A stretch of 64,000 nt of DNA from Dyadobacter sp. 3J3. Lineage in GTDB: Bacteria; Bacteroidota; Bacteroidia; Cytophagales; Spirosomataceae. Shown here one piece after another: positions 9,463 through 18,377 of the stretch. The notes beneath the pieces are model-generated. The model ran no database searches, was not told the DNA's origin, and worked only from the letters and a program-made list of their open reading frames with translations. The stretch is taken from assembly GCF_009801115.1 (NCBI RefSeq), contig NZ_VTOL01000003.1, positions 372,001-436,000 on the forward strand, written 5' to 3'. A program made the position numbers and the translations under genes. How positions within the stretch are numbered: position 1 is the stretch's first letter; every line of letters starts with the position of its first letter.

Positions 9463-11175
9463 TTACAAATTCTTTGCTTTCATCTGCTTCACCGCATAAT
9501 CCACAGAACGTGCTGAGAATGCCATATATGTTAAAGATGGGTTCTGGGTTGAAGTAGAAGTCATAGATGCTCCGTCCGTCACAAAAACGTTCTTAGCCGC
9601 GTGCATTTGATTCCATTTGTTCAGGATCGATGTTTTTGGATCTTTTCCCATACGCACACCACCCATTTCATGAATATCATTTCCAGGATTTCTATGTCCG
9701 TCGTGTGAACGGATATTTTTAAATCCGGCGTTGGTAAACATTTCAGTAACTTGTTCAACATAATCCTTGATCATTTTCTCGTCATTATCATCATAATCGA
9801 CGTTAATTCTCATCATAGGCATTCCAAAAGGATCTTTTTGAGTCTTATCCAAAGCGACATAATTACTTTCCTTTGGAATAGTTTCACCCATCATATGCGA
9901 ACCAACACTCCAGTTACCATATTTTTTATTCAGCAAACTATTCTTTAAAGATTCGCCAATATCACTTCGATCTGAATAAGTCATCCTGTCAGCTCCAAAG
10001 CCTGCTGCATATCCTCTCAGGAAATCTGTTTCCTGTTTGTAAACATTTCTGAAACGTGGAATATAACCACTGTTAGGGCGACGACCATCTGTTGTCGAAT
10101 CCAAAAATCCTTCATACTCTCCTGAAATCGAAGCACGATAATTATGGAAAGCAACATATTTACCAAGTACGCCACTATCATTTCCCAAACCATTTGGAAA
10201 ACGGGACGAAATCGAATTCATCAGAATAAGGTTGGTGTTCAGTGCTGCGGCATTGACAAAAATAATGTTGGCATAAAATTCCATCATTTCTTTTGTATTT
10301 GCATCAATCACGCGGACACCGGTTACTTTTTGTTTTTTGTCATCATAAATCACAGAATGCACAACAGAATGAGGGCGTAGGGTCATATTTCCGGTTTTCA
10401 TCGCCCAAGGAATTGTCGACGCGTTACTACTGAAATATCCTCCAAACGGACATCCTCTCTCACAAATCGTCCGATTCTGGCATTGTGCACGTCCCTGATC
10501 CAGGTGAATTTGCTGCGGATCGGTTATGTGTGCCGCACGGCCAATGATGATGTGGCGATCTTTGTACTGTTTGGCAACTGATTCTTTAAAATATTTTTCT
10601 ACACAATTTAAATCATGCGGTCTCAAAAATTCCCCATCCGGAAGTGTATCAATTCCATCTTTGTTTCCGGTAATTCCTGCGAATTTTTCCACATGACTAT
10701 ACCAGGGAGCAATATCGTTATAACCGATCGGCCATTCTACGGCAAATTTATCTCTGGCCGGACCGTCAAAATCAAACTGGCTCCAACGCTGGGTTTGTCT
10801 TGCCCAAAGCAATGATTTTCCACCAACCTGATATCCCCGGATCCAGTCAAAAGGTTTTTCCTGGATGTAAGGATGTTCGTTATCCTTGGCAAAAAAGTGT
10901 TGGGATGATTCCTTGAAATTATAACATCTGCTCGCGATAGGATTTGCATCCGTAACCTCTTTTGGCAAACGCTCCCTATGTTCAAATTCCCAAGGCTGCA
11001 TGTTTGTAGTCGGGTAATCTACTATATGTTTTACATCCCGGCCACGTTCCAAAACCAAGGTTTTCAATCCTCGTTCGGTAAGTTCTTTGGCAGACCATCC
11101 TCCACTAATCCCTGAACCAATGACGATAGCGTCATAAGTACGGGCCTTTTCACTATCTATATTAAAATTCGCCAT
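9463..11175 (-). CDS. GMC family FAD-dependent oxidoreductase (sugar/gluconate dehydrogenase large subunit)
   Basis: Flavin-dependent dehydrogenase that oxidises a sugar, polyol or sugar acid, probably in the periplasm. The FAD-binding Rossmann motif GSGISGG lies at residues 20-26. The C-terminal half carries NDIHEMGGVRMG and the closing TQNPSLT (Asn near 545), which supply the His/Asn active-site pair of GMC enzymes. Three cysteines at 232, 238 and 242 (CQNRTICERGC) could hold an iron-sulfur cluster, as in FAD glucose dehydrogenases, but that is inference. There is no signal peptide: the partner encoded just upstream has a Tat signal, so piggy-back Tat export is likely. The electron acceptor is not encoded here. 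Length 570 is normal for the group. Confidence 0.9.
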   Translation of the reverse strand: MANFNIDSEKARTYDAIVIGSGISGGWSAKELTERGLKTLVLERGRDVKHIVDYPTTNMQPWEFEHRERLPKEVTDANPIASRCYNFKESSQHFFAKDNEHPYIQEKPFDWIRGYQVGGKSLLWARQTQRWSQFDFDGPARDKFAVEWPIGYNDIAPWYSHVEKFAGITGNKDGIDTLPDGEFLRPHDLNCVEKYFKESVAKQYKDRHIIIGRAAHITDPQQIHLDQGRAQCQNRTICERGCPFGGYFSSNASTIPWAMKTGNMTLRPHSVVHSVIYDDKKQKVTGVRVIDANTKEMMEFYANIIFVNAAALNTNLILMNSISSRFPNGLGNDSGVLGKYVAFHNYRASISGEYEGFLDSTTDGRRPNSGYIPRFRNVYKQETDFLRGYAAGFGADRMTYSDRSDIGESLKNSLLNKKYGNWSVGSHMMGETIPKESNYVALDKTQKDPFGMPMMRINVDYDDNDEKMIKDYVEQVTEMFTNAGFKNIRSHDGHRNPGNDIHEMGGVRMGKDPKTSILNKWNQMHAAKNVFVTDGASMTSTSTQNPSLTYMAFSARSVDYAVKQMKAKNL

Positions 11176-11240
11176 TTTCGTATTTTCTGATTCTTTTTCT
11201 AATCTGAGTCCTGAGTTATTACTTATTTTTCAAGATAAAA

Positions 11241-11777
11241 TCACCCTTTCACAACGGGAACGCAACCATGATATCTTGCAGGAATAAATTCAAAATGGGT
11301 CAGATTTGTCATAACATATTCAGAGGACATATATCCCTGAATTGTCAGGTTTTTCAATAACCCAAAGAAACTTTTTGTTTCTGAATCACTGCTTTTTTCC
11401 GTTTCCTGCAAAAGTTGTAATTGCTGGGCCTTGGAAGCTTCTGTAAAAGATTTTCCAAAACTTTTACTGCTTTGAGCGTCCAGACCTGCAATTCCCTTGT
11501 CGAAAGTATCTTGTGTTTTTTTATCGTAACAATCAGTCACCATACGCCGAACAAATGTTGCAACGCCCAGCTCACCCGCACCGGGCGTATCGGTTGCAGG
11601 AATAATTGCATCCACAGCTCCCTTCAAAATTTCAGCCTGCCCGGCACCAGAAAACTTTACTTTCCCAAGTGATGAATCATTCCATCCCGAAGCCCAAACT
11701 GGTAAACTTACCATCGCTCCCATGGCTGCTGCCATACCTTTAAGCGCTACCCGTCTTTCCATTTTTTTATTATTCAA
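11241..11777 (-). CDS. Gluconate 2-dehydrogenase subunit 3 family protein, Tat-exported
   Basis: Small partner subunit of a membrane- or periplasm-associated GMC dehydrogenase. It begins with a twin-arginine signal (Arg8-Arg9 in ERRVALKG followed by a hydrophobic Ala/Met stretch ending at WASG). The body contains the family motif AIIPATDTPGAGELGVATFV near residues 58-77. It precedes the GMC gene by 65 bp, and the pair is expected to fold and be exported together. The 178-residue length fits the family. Substrate unknown. Confidence 0.9.
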   Translation of the reverse strand: MNNKKMERRVALKGMAAAMGAMVSLPVWASGWNDSSLGKVKFSGAGQAEILKGAVDAIIPATDTPGAGELGVATFVRRMVTDCYDKKTQDTFDKGIAGLDAQSSKSFGKSFTEASKAQQLQLLQETEKSSDSETKSFFGLLKNLTIQGYMSSEYVMTNLTHFEFIPARYHGCVPVVKG

Positions 11778-11816
11778 CGATTTAAATAAAACTATAAGTT
11801 TAAATCACTTCTTTTT

Positions 11817-13058
11817 CTACTCTTCCAGAAAATCCAGATCCCGGCCATGCGTCTCAGGAATTGTCAATATGGAATAAAATCCAAGGACAAAACAAATTAC
11901 CCCAACAAGTGCACCGGAATCAATTACTGAAAAAGAGCCCTTAAATCCGGCAAACAATGTGGTCATCACTACCACCATTCCACGAACCATATTGGGCACA
12001 GTAGTTGCGGCCGTAGCTCTTAAATTAGTACCGAATTGCTCTGCCCCGATCGTAACAAACATGGCCCAGTATCCGATCCCGAAACCAAGTAATGCTGCAA
12101 CGGTATACAAGTTCGAAGCTGTTTTTATTCCGGTATACAAATAAATACCGCTGCATATTAACGTAAAAGACATCATAATAAATACAGCCTTCTTCCGCGA
12201 TTCCAGCCAGTGGCTTAAAAAACCACTTAAAAAATCCCCCACGGAAAGTCCTACATAACACCACATGATGGATAATCCTGGTTTTATTGGTTCTGTAATA
12301 CCCAGTGCTTTACCAAATTCATTACTAAAAGTGGCCAGAATACCTATGACGAACCAGGTTGGAAGACCAATTCCGATACATTTCAAATATCGAAAAAATC
12401 TGTCTTTATTTGTAAACAGCGCAAAAAAGTTACCTTTTGCGATATGCTTCTGGCTTTTAACACCTTCAAAAATCCCAGACTCAAAAACACCGATACGAAG
12501 CAAAAGCAAAGAAATCCCTAAGCCTCCGCCAATAAAATAAGCATTTCTCCACGCGAAAAATTCAACCGTAAAATAGCCTACAATTGCTCCCAGCAAACCG
12601 ATTCCGGCTACAAGCGAAGTGCCAATTGCCCGTAAATGTTTTGGCAAAATTTCGGAAACCAACGTAATACCCGCACCAAGTTCACCGGCCAGCCCTACAC
12701 CTGCAACAAAACGAAGTAATTTATAAGTGGTAGGATCCTGAACGAAACCGCAGGCAATATTGGCAAGGGAATACGTGATGATTGAACCAAAAAGTACAGA
12801 AAGTCTACCTTTTTTATCTCCCAAAACGCCCCAAAGAATTCCGCCAATGAGTAAACCCGTCATTTGCCAGTTTAAAATACTGGCTCCGGTCAATGAAATT
12901 TCCGCTTCGGAAAGCCCCAGAGAGGCAAGACTTGGCAGACGGACGATCCCGAAAAGTAATAAATCGTATATATCAACAAAGTAACCCAATGCAGCAACGA
13001 TAACAGGTGCACTGAAAAGATGTGAGAGGTTTGAGCGAGGTGATACCAGACTATTCAT
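11817..13058 (-). CDS. MFS transporter
   Basis: Inner-membrane major facilitator of about 12 helices and 413 residues. The first helix pair holds GYFVDIYDLLLFG and the loop between helices 2 and 3 has the MFS signature GVLGDKKGRL (near residue 77). A second half-signature, LSHWLESRKKA, lies in the middle loop, and the C-terminus has PETHGRDLDF, the PETxG ending common in sugar and organic-acid porters. It is 39 bp upstream of the Tat subunit gene and leads that operon, so it probably takes up the substrate or product of the GMC dehydrogenase. Direction and substrate are inference. Confidence 0.88.
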   Translation of the reverse strand: MNSLVSPRSNLSHLFSAPVIVAALGYFVDIYDLLLFGIVRLPSLASLGLSEAEISLTGASILNWQMTGLLIGGILWGVLGDKKGRLSVLFGSIITYSLANIACGFVQDPTTYKLLRFVAGVGLAGELGAGITLVSEILPKHLRAIGTSLVAGIGLLGAIVGYFTVEFFAWRNAYFIGGGLGISLLLLRIGVFESGIFEGVKSQKHIAKGNFFALFTNKDRFFRYLKCIGIGLPTWFVIGILATFSNEFGKALGITEPIKPGLSIMWCYVGLSVGDFLSGFLSHWLESRKKAVFIMMSFTLICSGIYLYTGIKTASNLYTVAALLGFGIGYWAMFVTIGAEQFGTNLRATAATTVPNMVRGMVVVMTTLFAGFKGSFSVIDSGALVGVICFVLGFYSILTIPETHGRDLDFLEE

Positions 13059-13103
13059 TCTGTAATTAAAAATTTTTCAGGATTTTATGCAATATTATAT
13101 AAA

Positions 13104-13127
13104 ATAGCCGGACTATTATCCGGCTAT
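13104..13127 (-). terminator. Rho-independent terminator after the flavoenzyme operon
   Basis: A 9-bp perfect stem (13104-13112 with 13119-13127) with an AT-rich tail on the minus strand. It separates the FAD-oxidoreductase end of the second SusC/D operon from the MFS/GMC operon. Confidence 0.75.
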
Positions 13128-13190
13128 ATAGACTATAATTGATACAAAAGTTAACTTAGAATCAGGTTCTGATAAATAAGCACTATAAGC

Positions 13191-14846
13191 TTATAATTCC
13201 AGGCGCTGTTTGTCTTTCAAGAGCTGCTCTTTTAGTTTGGCATAGTCAACTTCCTGAACCGAAACATTTCTGTCAATCGCCTGAACAGCGGCAGTGGCTG
13301 CGCTTTGTCCGAGGATCATAAAAACCGGTTCCATTCGGATCGAACCATAAGCAATATGCGAACTTGACAAACAAACAGGCACCAGCAAATTCAGGCAATC
13401 TTCTTTTTTGGGAATAATGGAAGCGTAGGAAATGCTGTAAGGATTTTTGGGATGAACACCAATATCACCCTCATTCTGCACAAAACCATCCGCTTTTACA
13501 TACCGTTGCGCATTATGTGAATCCAAAGAATAAGAACCCATACCCACAGATCCAGAAACTGCTTTTTTGCCTAATGTCTCATTTTCAGTCATCACTTCCT
13601 GCCCGATCATCCGGCGCGCTTCGCGTACATAAATTTGGTGAGGCCAGCCACCATTATCCTTAAATTCATCTTTTGGCAAACCCCAGGTATTCATTTCCTT
13701 ACGCACATCTGCCGGAACTTTTGCATCATTTGAAAGATAGTACATCAGGCCTTTTTGATAAAGTTCGTGTTCTTTGATAATCTCCTTTCTTCTCTCATAA
13801 GTTGCCTCCGGATAATCATAGTTCATACCAATATAGTCGGTGCTGAAAGGGCCATGATTATTGGTATCCGTTTTTTTATTTGGAATCGGATCGTATTTGT
13901 TAAATGTTTCTGTCCACCCAGCTTTGTAAACTCTTGCAAGCAATTCATATTTAGAAGCGTCATAACCAGCCGGTTTTGTAAAAGGAATACGATTTTCAGG
14001 ATTTCCTGACAAACACATCCGGAAACAGTATGCCTGTATCTTGTTATCACCCGCACCTTTTTCTCCGATTTTTTCAGAAGAAATATAAGGAAGCAATCCA
14101 CTTTTGGGGTCTCCTTCAATTTTATAAGGACTAATGTTTTTTTGAAAATAATGACCGTGTTGAAAAACTTCAGGCTGAATTCCGTCCCATTCTTCATTGT
14201 AAACACTATTCGCCTCACGTCCAACATGATATTTCACCCCGGCAGCGGCCATTAGATCGCCTTCATAGGTCGCGTCTATGAACATTTTGCCAGTAAATGT
14301 CTTCCCGGAAAGCGTTTTAATCGAAATAATCTTTCCGTCTTTTTTAGTCAAACCTTTCGCTCTGTCCAGCCATTCGTCTCTGTAAATTTTGATATTGTTC
14401 TCTTTTACAAAATCTTCAAAAACCTTTTCAGCTACATGCGGTTCAAATATCCACATCGTTCTGTCGGTTCCGTCCATTGCAGGAGTGCCCTGGCCTTTGT
14501 TGCCATATTCTTCTTTTTTCTGCCACTTCCATCCTTCCGGTTTGTCATATTCCATATAAACGCGGTGGTAAAATTCTCTTGACAAACCGCCAATTACTGA
14601 TTTATTTCCGGTATCCGTAAAACCAAGTCCGCCAGATGAAAGCCCGCCTAAATGTTTGTCGGGAGAAACTACGATAACAGTTTTCCCTTGTTTTACCACC
14701 TGCACTGCGGCGGTTATGGCTCCGGAAGTTCCTCCGTAAATGACTACGTCCGCATCGTATGAATCTTTCGTTTTCTGATCTGCTGAACAGGATGTAAAAG
14801 AAAATGTTATAATGGCCAGTATTGTCAACCTCAAAATTTGTCTCAT
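13191..14846 (-). CDS. Exported FAD-dependent oxidoreductase (FAD_oxidored family), lipoprotein
   Basis: Flavoprotein of the FAD-dependent oxidoreductase family often found beside SusC/SusD pairs; its reaction is not established. An N-terminal hydrophobic segment ends in FTSC (Cys20), a likely Bacteroidota lipobox. The dinucleotide-binding start VVIYGGTSGAITAA and LGGLSSGGLGFTDTGN follow, then a second conserved block MFIDATYEGDLMAAAG near 200 and a C-terminal IAYGSIRMEPVFMILGQSAATAA. Length is 551. It is the last gene of the operon, 24 bp after a longer paralogue. Both may oxidise the sugar imported by the SusC/D pair, or modify a breakdown product; this is inferred from neighbours only. Confidence 0.85.
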   Translation of the reverse strand: MRQILRLTILAIITFSFTSCSADQKTKDSYDADVVIYGGTSGAITAAVQVVKQGKTVIVVSPDKHLGGLSSGGLGFTDTGNKSVIGGLSREFYHRVYMEYDKPEGWKWQKKEEYGNKGQGTPAMDGTDRTMWIFEPHVAEKVFEDFVKENNIKIYRDEWLDRAKGLTKKDGKIISIKTLSGKTFTGKMFIDATYEGDLMAAAGVKYHVGREANSVYNEEWDGIQPEVFQHGHYFQKNISPYKIEGDPKSGLLPYISSEKIGEKGAGDNKIQAYCFRMCLSGNPENRIPFTKPAGYDASKYELLARVYKAGWTETFNKYDPIPNKKTDTNNHGPFSTDYIGMNYDYPEATYERRKEIIKEHELYQKGLMYYLSNDAKVPADVRKEMNTWGLPKDEFKDNGGWPHQIYVREARRMIGQEVMTENETLGKKAVSGSVGMGSYSLDSHNAQRYVKADGFVQNEGDIGVHPKNPYSISYASIIPKKEDCLNLLVPVCLSSSHIAYGSIRMEPVFMILGQSAATAAVQAIDRNVSVQEVDYAKLKEQLLKDKQRLEL

Positions 14847-14870
14847 TAGTTAATTGGGTTAGGTATTTAA

Positions 14871-16880
14871 TTATTGAAAATCGGGAACAAACAAAACGGC
14901 ATCAGCTACCAAAGTGCCTGTGGCAGCTTTTGCAGCAATTTTGACATTTGCAGTGTTCCCTTTTGGAAGATTGAATTTGCCCACGTGAAACCATTCTCCG
15001 GAAGTTTGACCTTCCACAACGATATCAGATTCTTTGACTACAATTCCTTTATTTGTTTTACCATCAGAAACTGTCAGATCCATTTCTGATGCCATTTTTG
15101 GGATTTTGGGAAAATAGGCGTAAATATTATATTCTCCGTTTTTGGAAATGGCCGGAGTAAAAGTTACCGAACGGGATGATTTCCCATTATCACTCGCCTT
15201 GATAAAAGATGGACCATATCCGCCTTTTTTCTCAACAGTCCATTCGCCTTCTGTTTTAACATGGCTTGCATCTTCATTATCCACCAATATTTCAGCAGCC
15301 GAATTGTTGGCAAGCGGATTGCTTTTTAATTGCTGCTGCAATTTTACGATATCAATTTTCTGAACTGACGTTTTTCCATCAATCGCCATCACGGCGGCTG
15401 CGGCGGAAGATTGTGCAAGTACCATAAATACCGGCTCCATCCGGATAGATCCATACGCAATGTGCGTCGCAGACAAGCAAACCGGCACCAGCAAATTACT
15501 GCATTCCGCTTCTTTCGGAACAAGGCAATGATAAGAAATTGGATAAGGACCAAAACCACCCTGCTCCACATTTCCTTCATTTTTCACCATTCCGTTGACA
15601 ACAATCCGTTGGCAATTGTGGGAATCCATGGTGTAGGCGGCCATTCCTACACCCTCTTTTACCACTTCTTTTCCTTCACAATTCGCCTGGGTCATGACAT
15701 AATTCCCGATCATACGCCTTGCTTCACGGATATATAACTGTGGCGACCAGTTTCCCGAATCCGTATATTCATCTTTGGGATATCCCCATTTTAACATTTC
15801 CTCTCGGATTCCAGATGCTACTCTTTCATCATGTCCGAAGAAGTAAAGCAGACTTTTCGTGTACGATTCGTGACGGTCAATAATTTTCTTTCTGGTTTTG
15901 TAATCCGCATCCGGATAATCATAATCCATGCCAATCATGTCGGTAGAAAAACCACCTTTGTTATTGATATCGGTTTTATTATTCGGCATTTTACTCCAGA
16001 TAAAATAATCTTCGAGTTTCGTTTTCTGCGGTTGTTTCTGCATTAATCTTACTAAAAGATCAAACTGGGAAGGATCGTAATTCTCCGGCTTAGATATGGC
16101 GACGCTATTTTTTGGATCCGAAGAAAGACAAATCCGGTAATTATAGGCCTGGACTTTTTTATCTCCGCTGCCATTTGGTTGAAGATTGTCCGATGAAATC
16201 CCCCATAACAATCCACTTTCAGGTTTTCCCGGAATTTTGTAAGGATCCACCCCATCTGGTAATTGATGTCCATCCTGTAACTGAACTCCATTAATGGTCT
16301 CTTTGTAATCAGCATTTGCTTCTCTGCCAACTTTGTAAGAAACGCCTGCTTTTGCCATCAGATCACCTTCATAGGTACAATCAATAAACATTTTGGCAGA
16401 AATAATCTGATTGGTTTTGGAATCAGGGTTATCACTTTTTTCCAAACCTATGGATTGGATCGCTTTTCCCGATTTGTTGACCTTTGTAATTCTGTGCTGA
16501 TAAACTACCTGGATTCCAGCTTCATCAAGATATTGCTGTAGGTACTTTTTGGCAACATGCGGTTCAAAGATCCATTGTTCAAATTTCCCGTAGTGCGTAC
16601 CAATGCGACGGTAAAAATCTCTGGACAAACCTGAAATCGCATATTTATTTCCAATATCGGTATAGCCGAGCCCGCCGGAGGTCATTCCTCCCAAATGGCT
16701 TCCAGGCTCAATCAGTATGACCGATTTACCAAGTTTTTTTGCTGTGTAAGCCGCAATTATGCCCGCCGAAGTTGCTCCGTAAATGCAAATATCAGCTTGT
16801 TCCGGGGCCTCAGTCCTAGACTGAAACCCCGACAAAACAAAAGCAACAATGCACGCAATATGTGCCAGTTTTATATTCAT
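14871..16880 (-). CDS. Exported FAD-dependent oxidoreductase with C-terminal golvesin/xanthan-lyase-like domain
   Basis: Paralogue of the next gene (shared CIYGATSAGIIAAYTA, GGMTSGGLGYTDIGNKYAISGLSR-type motifs, MFIDCTYEGDLMAKAG and IAYGSIRMEPVFM). Residues 1-23 form a signal peptide. The FAD domain ends near residue 510. Residues about 528-669 form an extra beta-sandwich of the golvesin C-terminal-like type (ILVDNEDASHV, EWTVEKKGGYG), probably for carbohydrate or surface binding. At 669 residues it is longer than its sister by just this domain. It lies 36 bp after susD, so it is transcribed with it. Reaction and electron acceptor unknown. Confidence 0.87.
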   Translation of the reverse strand: MNIKLAHIACIVAFVLSGFQSRTEAPEQADICIYGATSAGIIAAYTAKKLGKSVILIEPGSHLGGMTSGGLGYTDIGNKYAISGLSRDFYRRIGTHYGKFEQWIFEPHVAKKYLQQYLDEAGIQVVYQHRITKVNKSGKAIQSIGLEKSDNPDSKTNQIISAKMFIDCTYEGDLMAKAGVSYKVGREANADYKETINGVQLQDGHQLPDGVDPYKIPGKPESGLLWGISSDNLQPNGSGDKKVQAYNYRICLSSDPKNSVAISKPENYDPSQFDLLVRLMQKQPQKTKLEDYFIWSKMPNNKTDINNKGGFSTDMIGMDYDYPDADYKTRKKIIDRHESYTKSLLYFFGHDERVASGIREEMLKWGYPKDEYTDSGNWSPQLYIREARRMIGNYVMTQANCEGKEVVKEGVGMAAYTMDSHNCQRIVVNGMVKNEGNVEQGGFGPYPISYHCLVPKEAECSNLLVPVCLSATHIAYGSIRMEPVFMVLAQSSAAAAVMAIDGKTSVQKIDIVKLQQQLKSNPLANNSAAEILVDNEDASHVKTEGEWTVEKKGGYGPSFIKASDNGKSSRSVTFTPAISKNGEYNIYAYFPKIPKMASEMDLTVSDGKTNKGIVVKESDIVVEGQTSGEWFHVGKFNLPKGNTANVKIAAKAATGTLVADAVLFVPDFQ

Positions 16881-16916
16881 TTTATCAAAAATAAAATAGA
16901 AAAATTAGTAACTAAA

Positions 16917-18353
16917 TCAGTACCCCGGATTTTGGTCGGCAGCTGTAAGTGCCTTATTATACAAAAGTTCAGAATTCGGAATTGGCCATAACATGTGTTT
17001 CTCAGCCACCACAATATTTTTTACTTCCAGAATTCTTTGTTTTGCAATACCAAGTCGTTTTAGATCCAGCCAGCGTTTTCCTTCATACATCGTTTCATAA
17101 CCACGCTCCTGAACCACCTTATCAATAAATGTTGTAAGCGTAAAATCGGCCAGTTTGAAATCCACCGGAGAAACTGTTTCCGCAGGATATCCATACGCCC
17201 GGCGATGTACTTTGTTCAGACTTTCCAAAGCGGCAGCGGTTGGACCCGCATTTGCGCGGGCATCATTTTCAGCATGAAACAACAGCAAATCCGCATAACG
17301 GTACCATGGATAATCATTAGCGGCACCACTCGTCGCGCTTGGATCTCTGAATTTTCTATACAGACAAGAATTTACGCCTAACCCTATGTCCACGTTATAC
17401 AAAATGTGCGCTTTTCTCAAATCTTTTATATCCCATCTTTTAATTACAGCATTGGAAACCGAGTCTGTATACTGCGCATATACTCCACCCGGACCGTAGT
17501 AATTATAAACGCTGGTTTTGCGGTGCGCATAAGCAACAAGACCAAATCCCTGCTGACGGTTGTATTTGAAGTAAAATATTTCCTCAGGCGTATTTACTAC
17601 ATCCGGTCCGTAAATCTTTTGAAAATCTTCTGGCTGGGTTACAGCGACCAACGAAAATTTACCCGAATCAATCACTTCCTTTGCTTTGGCACTTGATGAT
17701 TTCCAGTCTTCCTTGTACATATAAATTTCAGAAAGCAACGTTTTCGCAGCCCATTTCGATGGCCTCCCAATCGCAGCCGGAACGTCAGGAAGTCCTTTTT
17801 CCGCTTCCAGCGCATCACTCAGAATCAAATCATAAACCTCTGCAACGCTTGATCTTTTCAAATCAGCAACCGTCATATTTGCTTCTGTCCTGATGGGCAC
17901 ACCAGACCAGTTACGCACCAGAGCAAAATAAATCAACGAACGCAAATATTTGGCTTCGGCTATATATTTCACTTTGTCGGCGTCGGAAATACTGCTTCCA
18001 TTTGGTGTATTTGAAATAACAAGATTGGCATTACGGATGGATTGATAAAAATTATCCCAGATTACACCCACCCGATTTATGTTGGTATTATCCAAACCCT
18101 GATATAAACTTACGGGCGTCTGACTTCCGCGGGAATTACCATAATCTGCCAAACCTTCAAGCTGAGCTGGATAGTTTATAGAAAGACCATTATCAGACCG
18201 CATTGGGCCATAAATAGCATTTACTGCCGCTTCAACTTCCGCAGCCGTGTTATAAAAATTTTCTGACTCAAGCGACTTTGGTTTTTCAATCAGGGAATCG
18301 GTACAGGAAGCCAGAAAAAGTGCTGAAAATATAAAAATCAATAGCTTATTCAT
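16917..18353 (-). CDS. RagB/SusD family nutrient-binding outer membrane lipoprotein
   Basis: Surface lid lipoprotein of the second SusC/D complex. The lipobox LASC gives Cys17, followed by a SusD-type start (LIEKPKSLESENFYNTAAEVEAA). Internal motifs are AKYLRSLIYFALVRNW near residue 133 and YPWYRYADLLLFHAENDA near 355. The C-terminus ends in NPGY. The 478-residue length is normal. It lies 24 bp after susC and 36 bp before the first flavoenzyme gene. It belongs to a different SusD subgroup from the one at 1215-2717, as shown by little shared sequence outside the motifs, so a different ligand is likely. Confidence 0.93.
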   Translation of the reverse strand: MNKLLIFIFSALFLASCTDSLIEKPKSLESENFYNTAAEVEAAVNAIYGPMRSDNGLSINYPAQLEGLADYGNSRGSQTPVSLYQGLDNTNINRVGVIWDNFYQSIRNANLVISNTPNGSSISDADKVKYIAEAKYLRSLIYFALVRNWSGVPIRTEANMTVADLKRSSVAEVYDLILSDALEAEKGLPDVPAAIGRPSKWAAKTLLSEIYMYKEDWKSSSAKAKEVIDSGKFSLVAVTQPEDFQKIYGPDVVNTPEEIFYFKYNRQQGFGLVAYAHRKTSVYNYYGPGGVYAQYTDSVSNAVIKRWDIKDLRKAHILYNVDIGLGVNSCLYRKFRDPSATSGAANDYPWYRYADLLLFHAENDARANAGPTAAALESLNKVHRRAYGYPAETVSPVDFKLADFTLTTFIDKVVQERGYETMYEGKRWLDLKRLGIAKQRILEVKNIVVAEKHMLWPIPNSELLYNKALTAADQNPGY

Positions 18354-18377
18354 ATCAATATTTTTTGCTTGTAAAAA

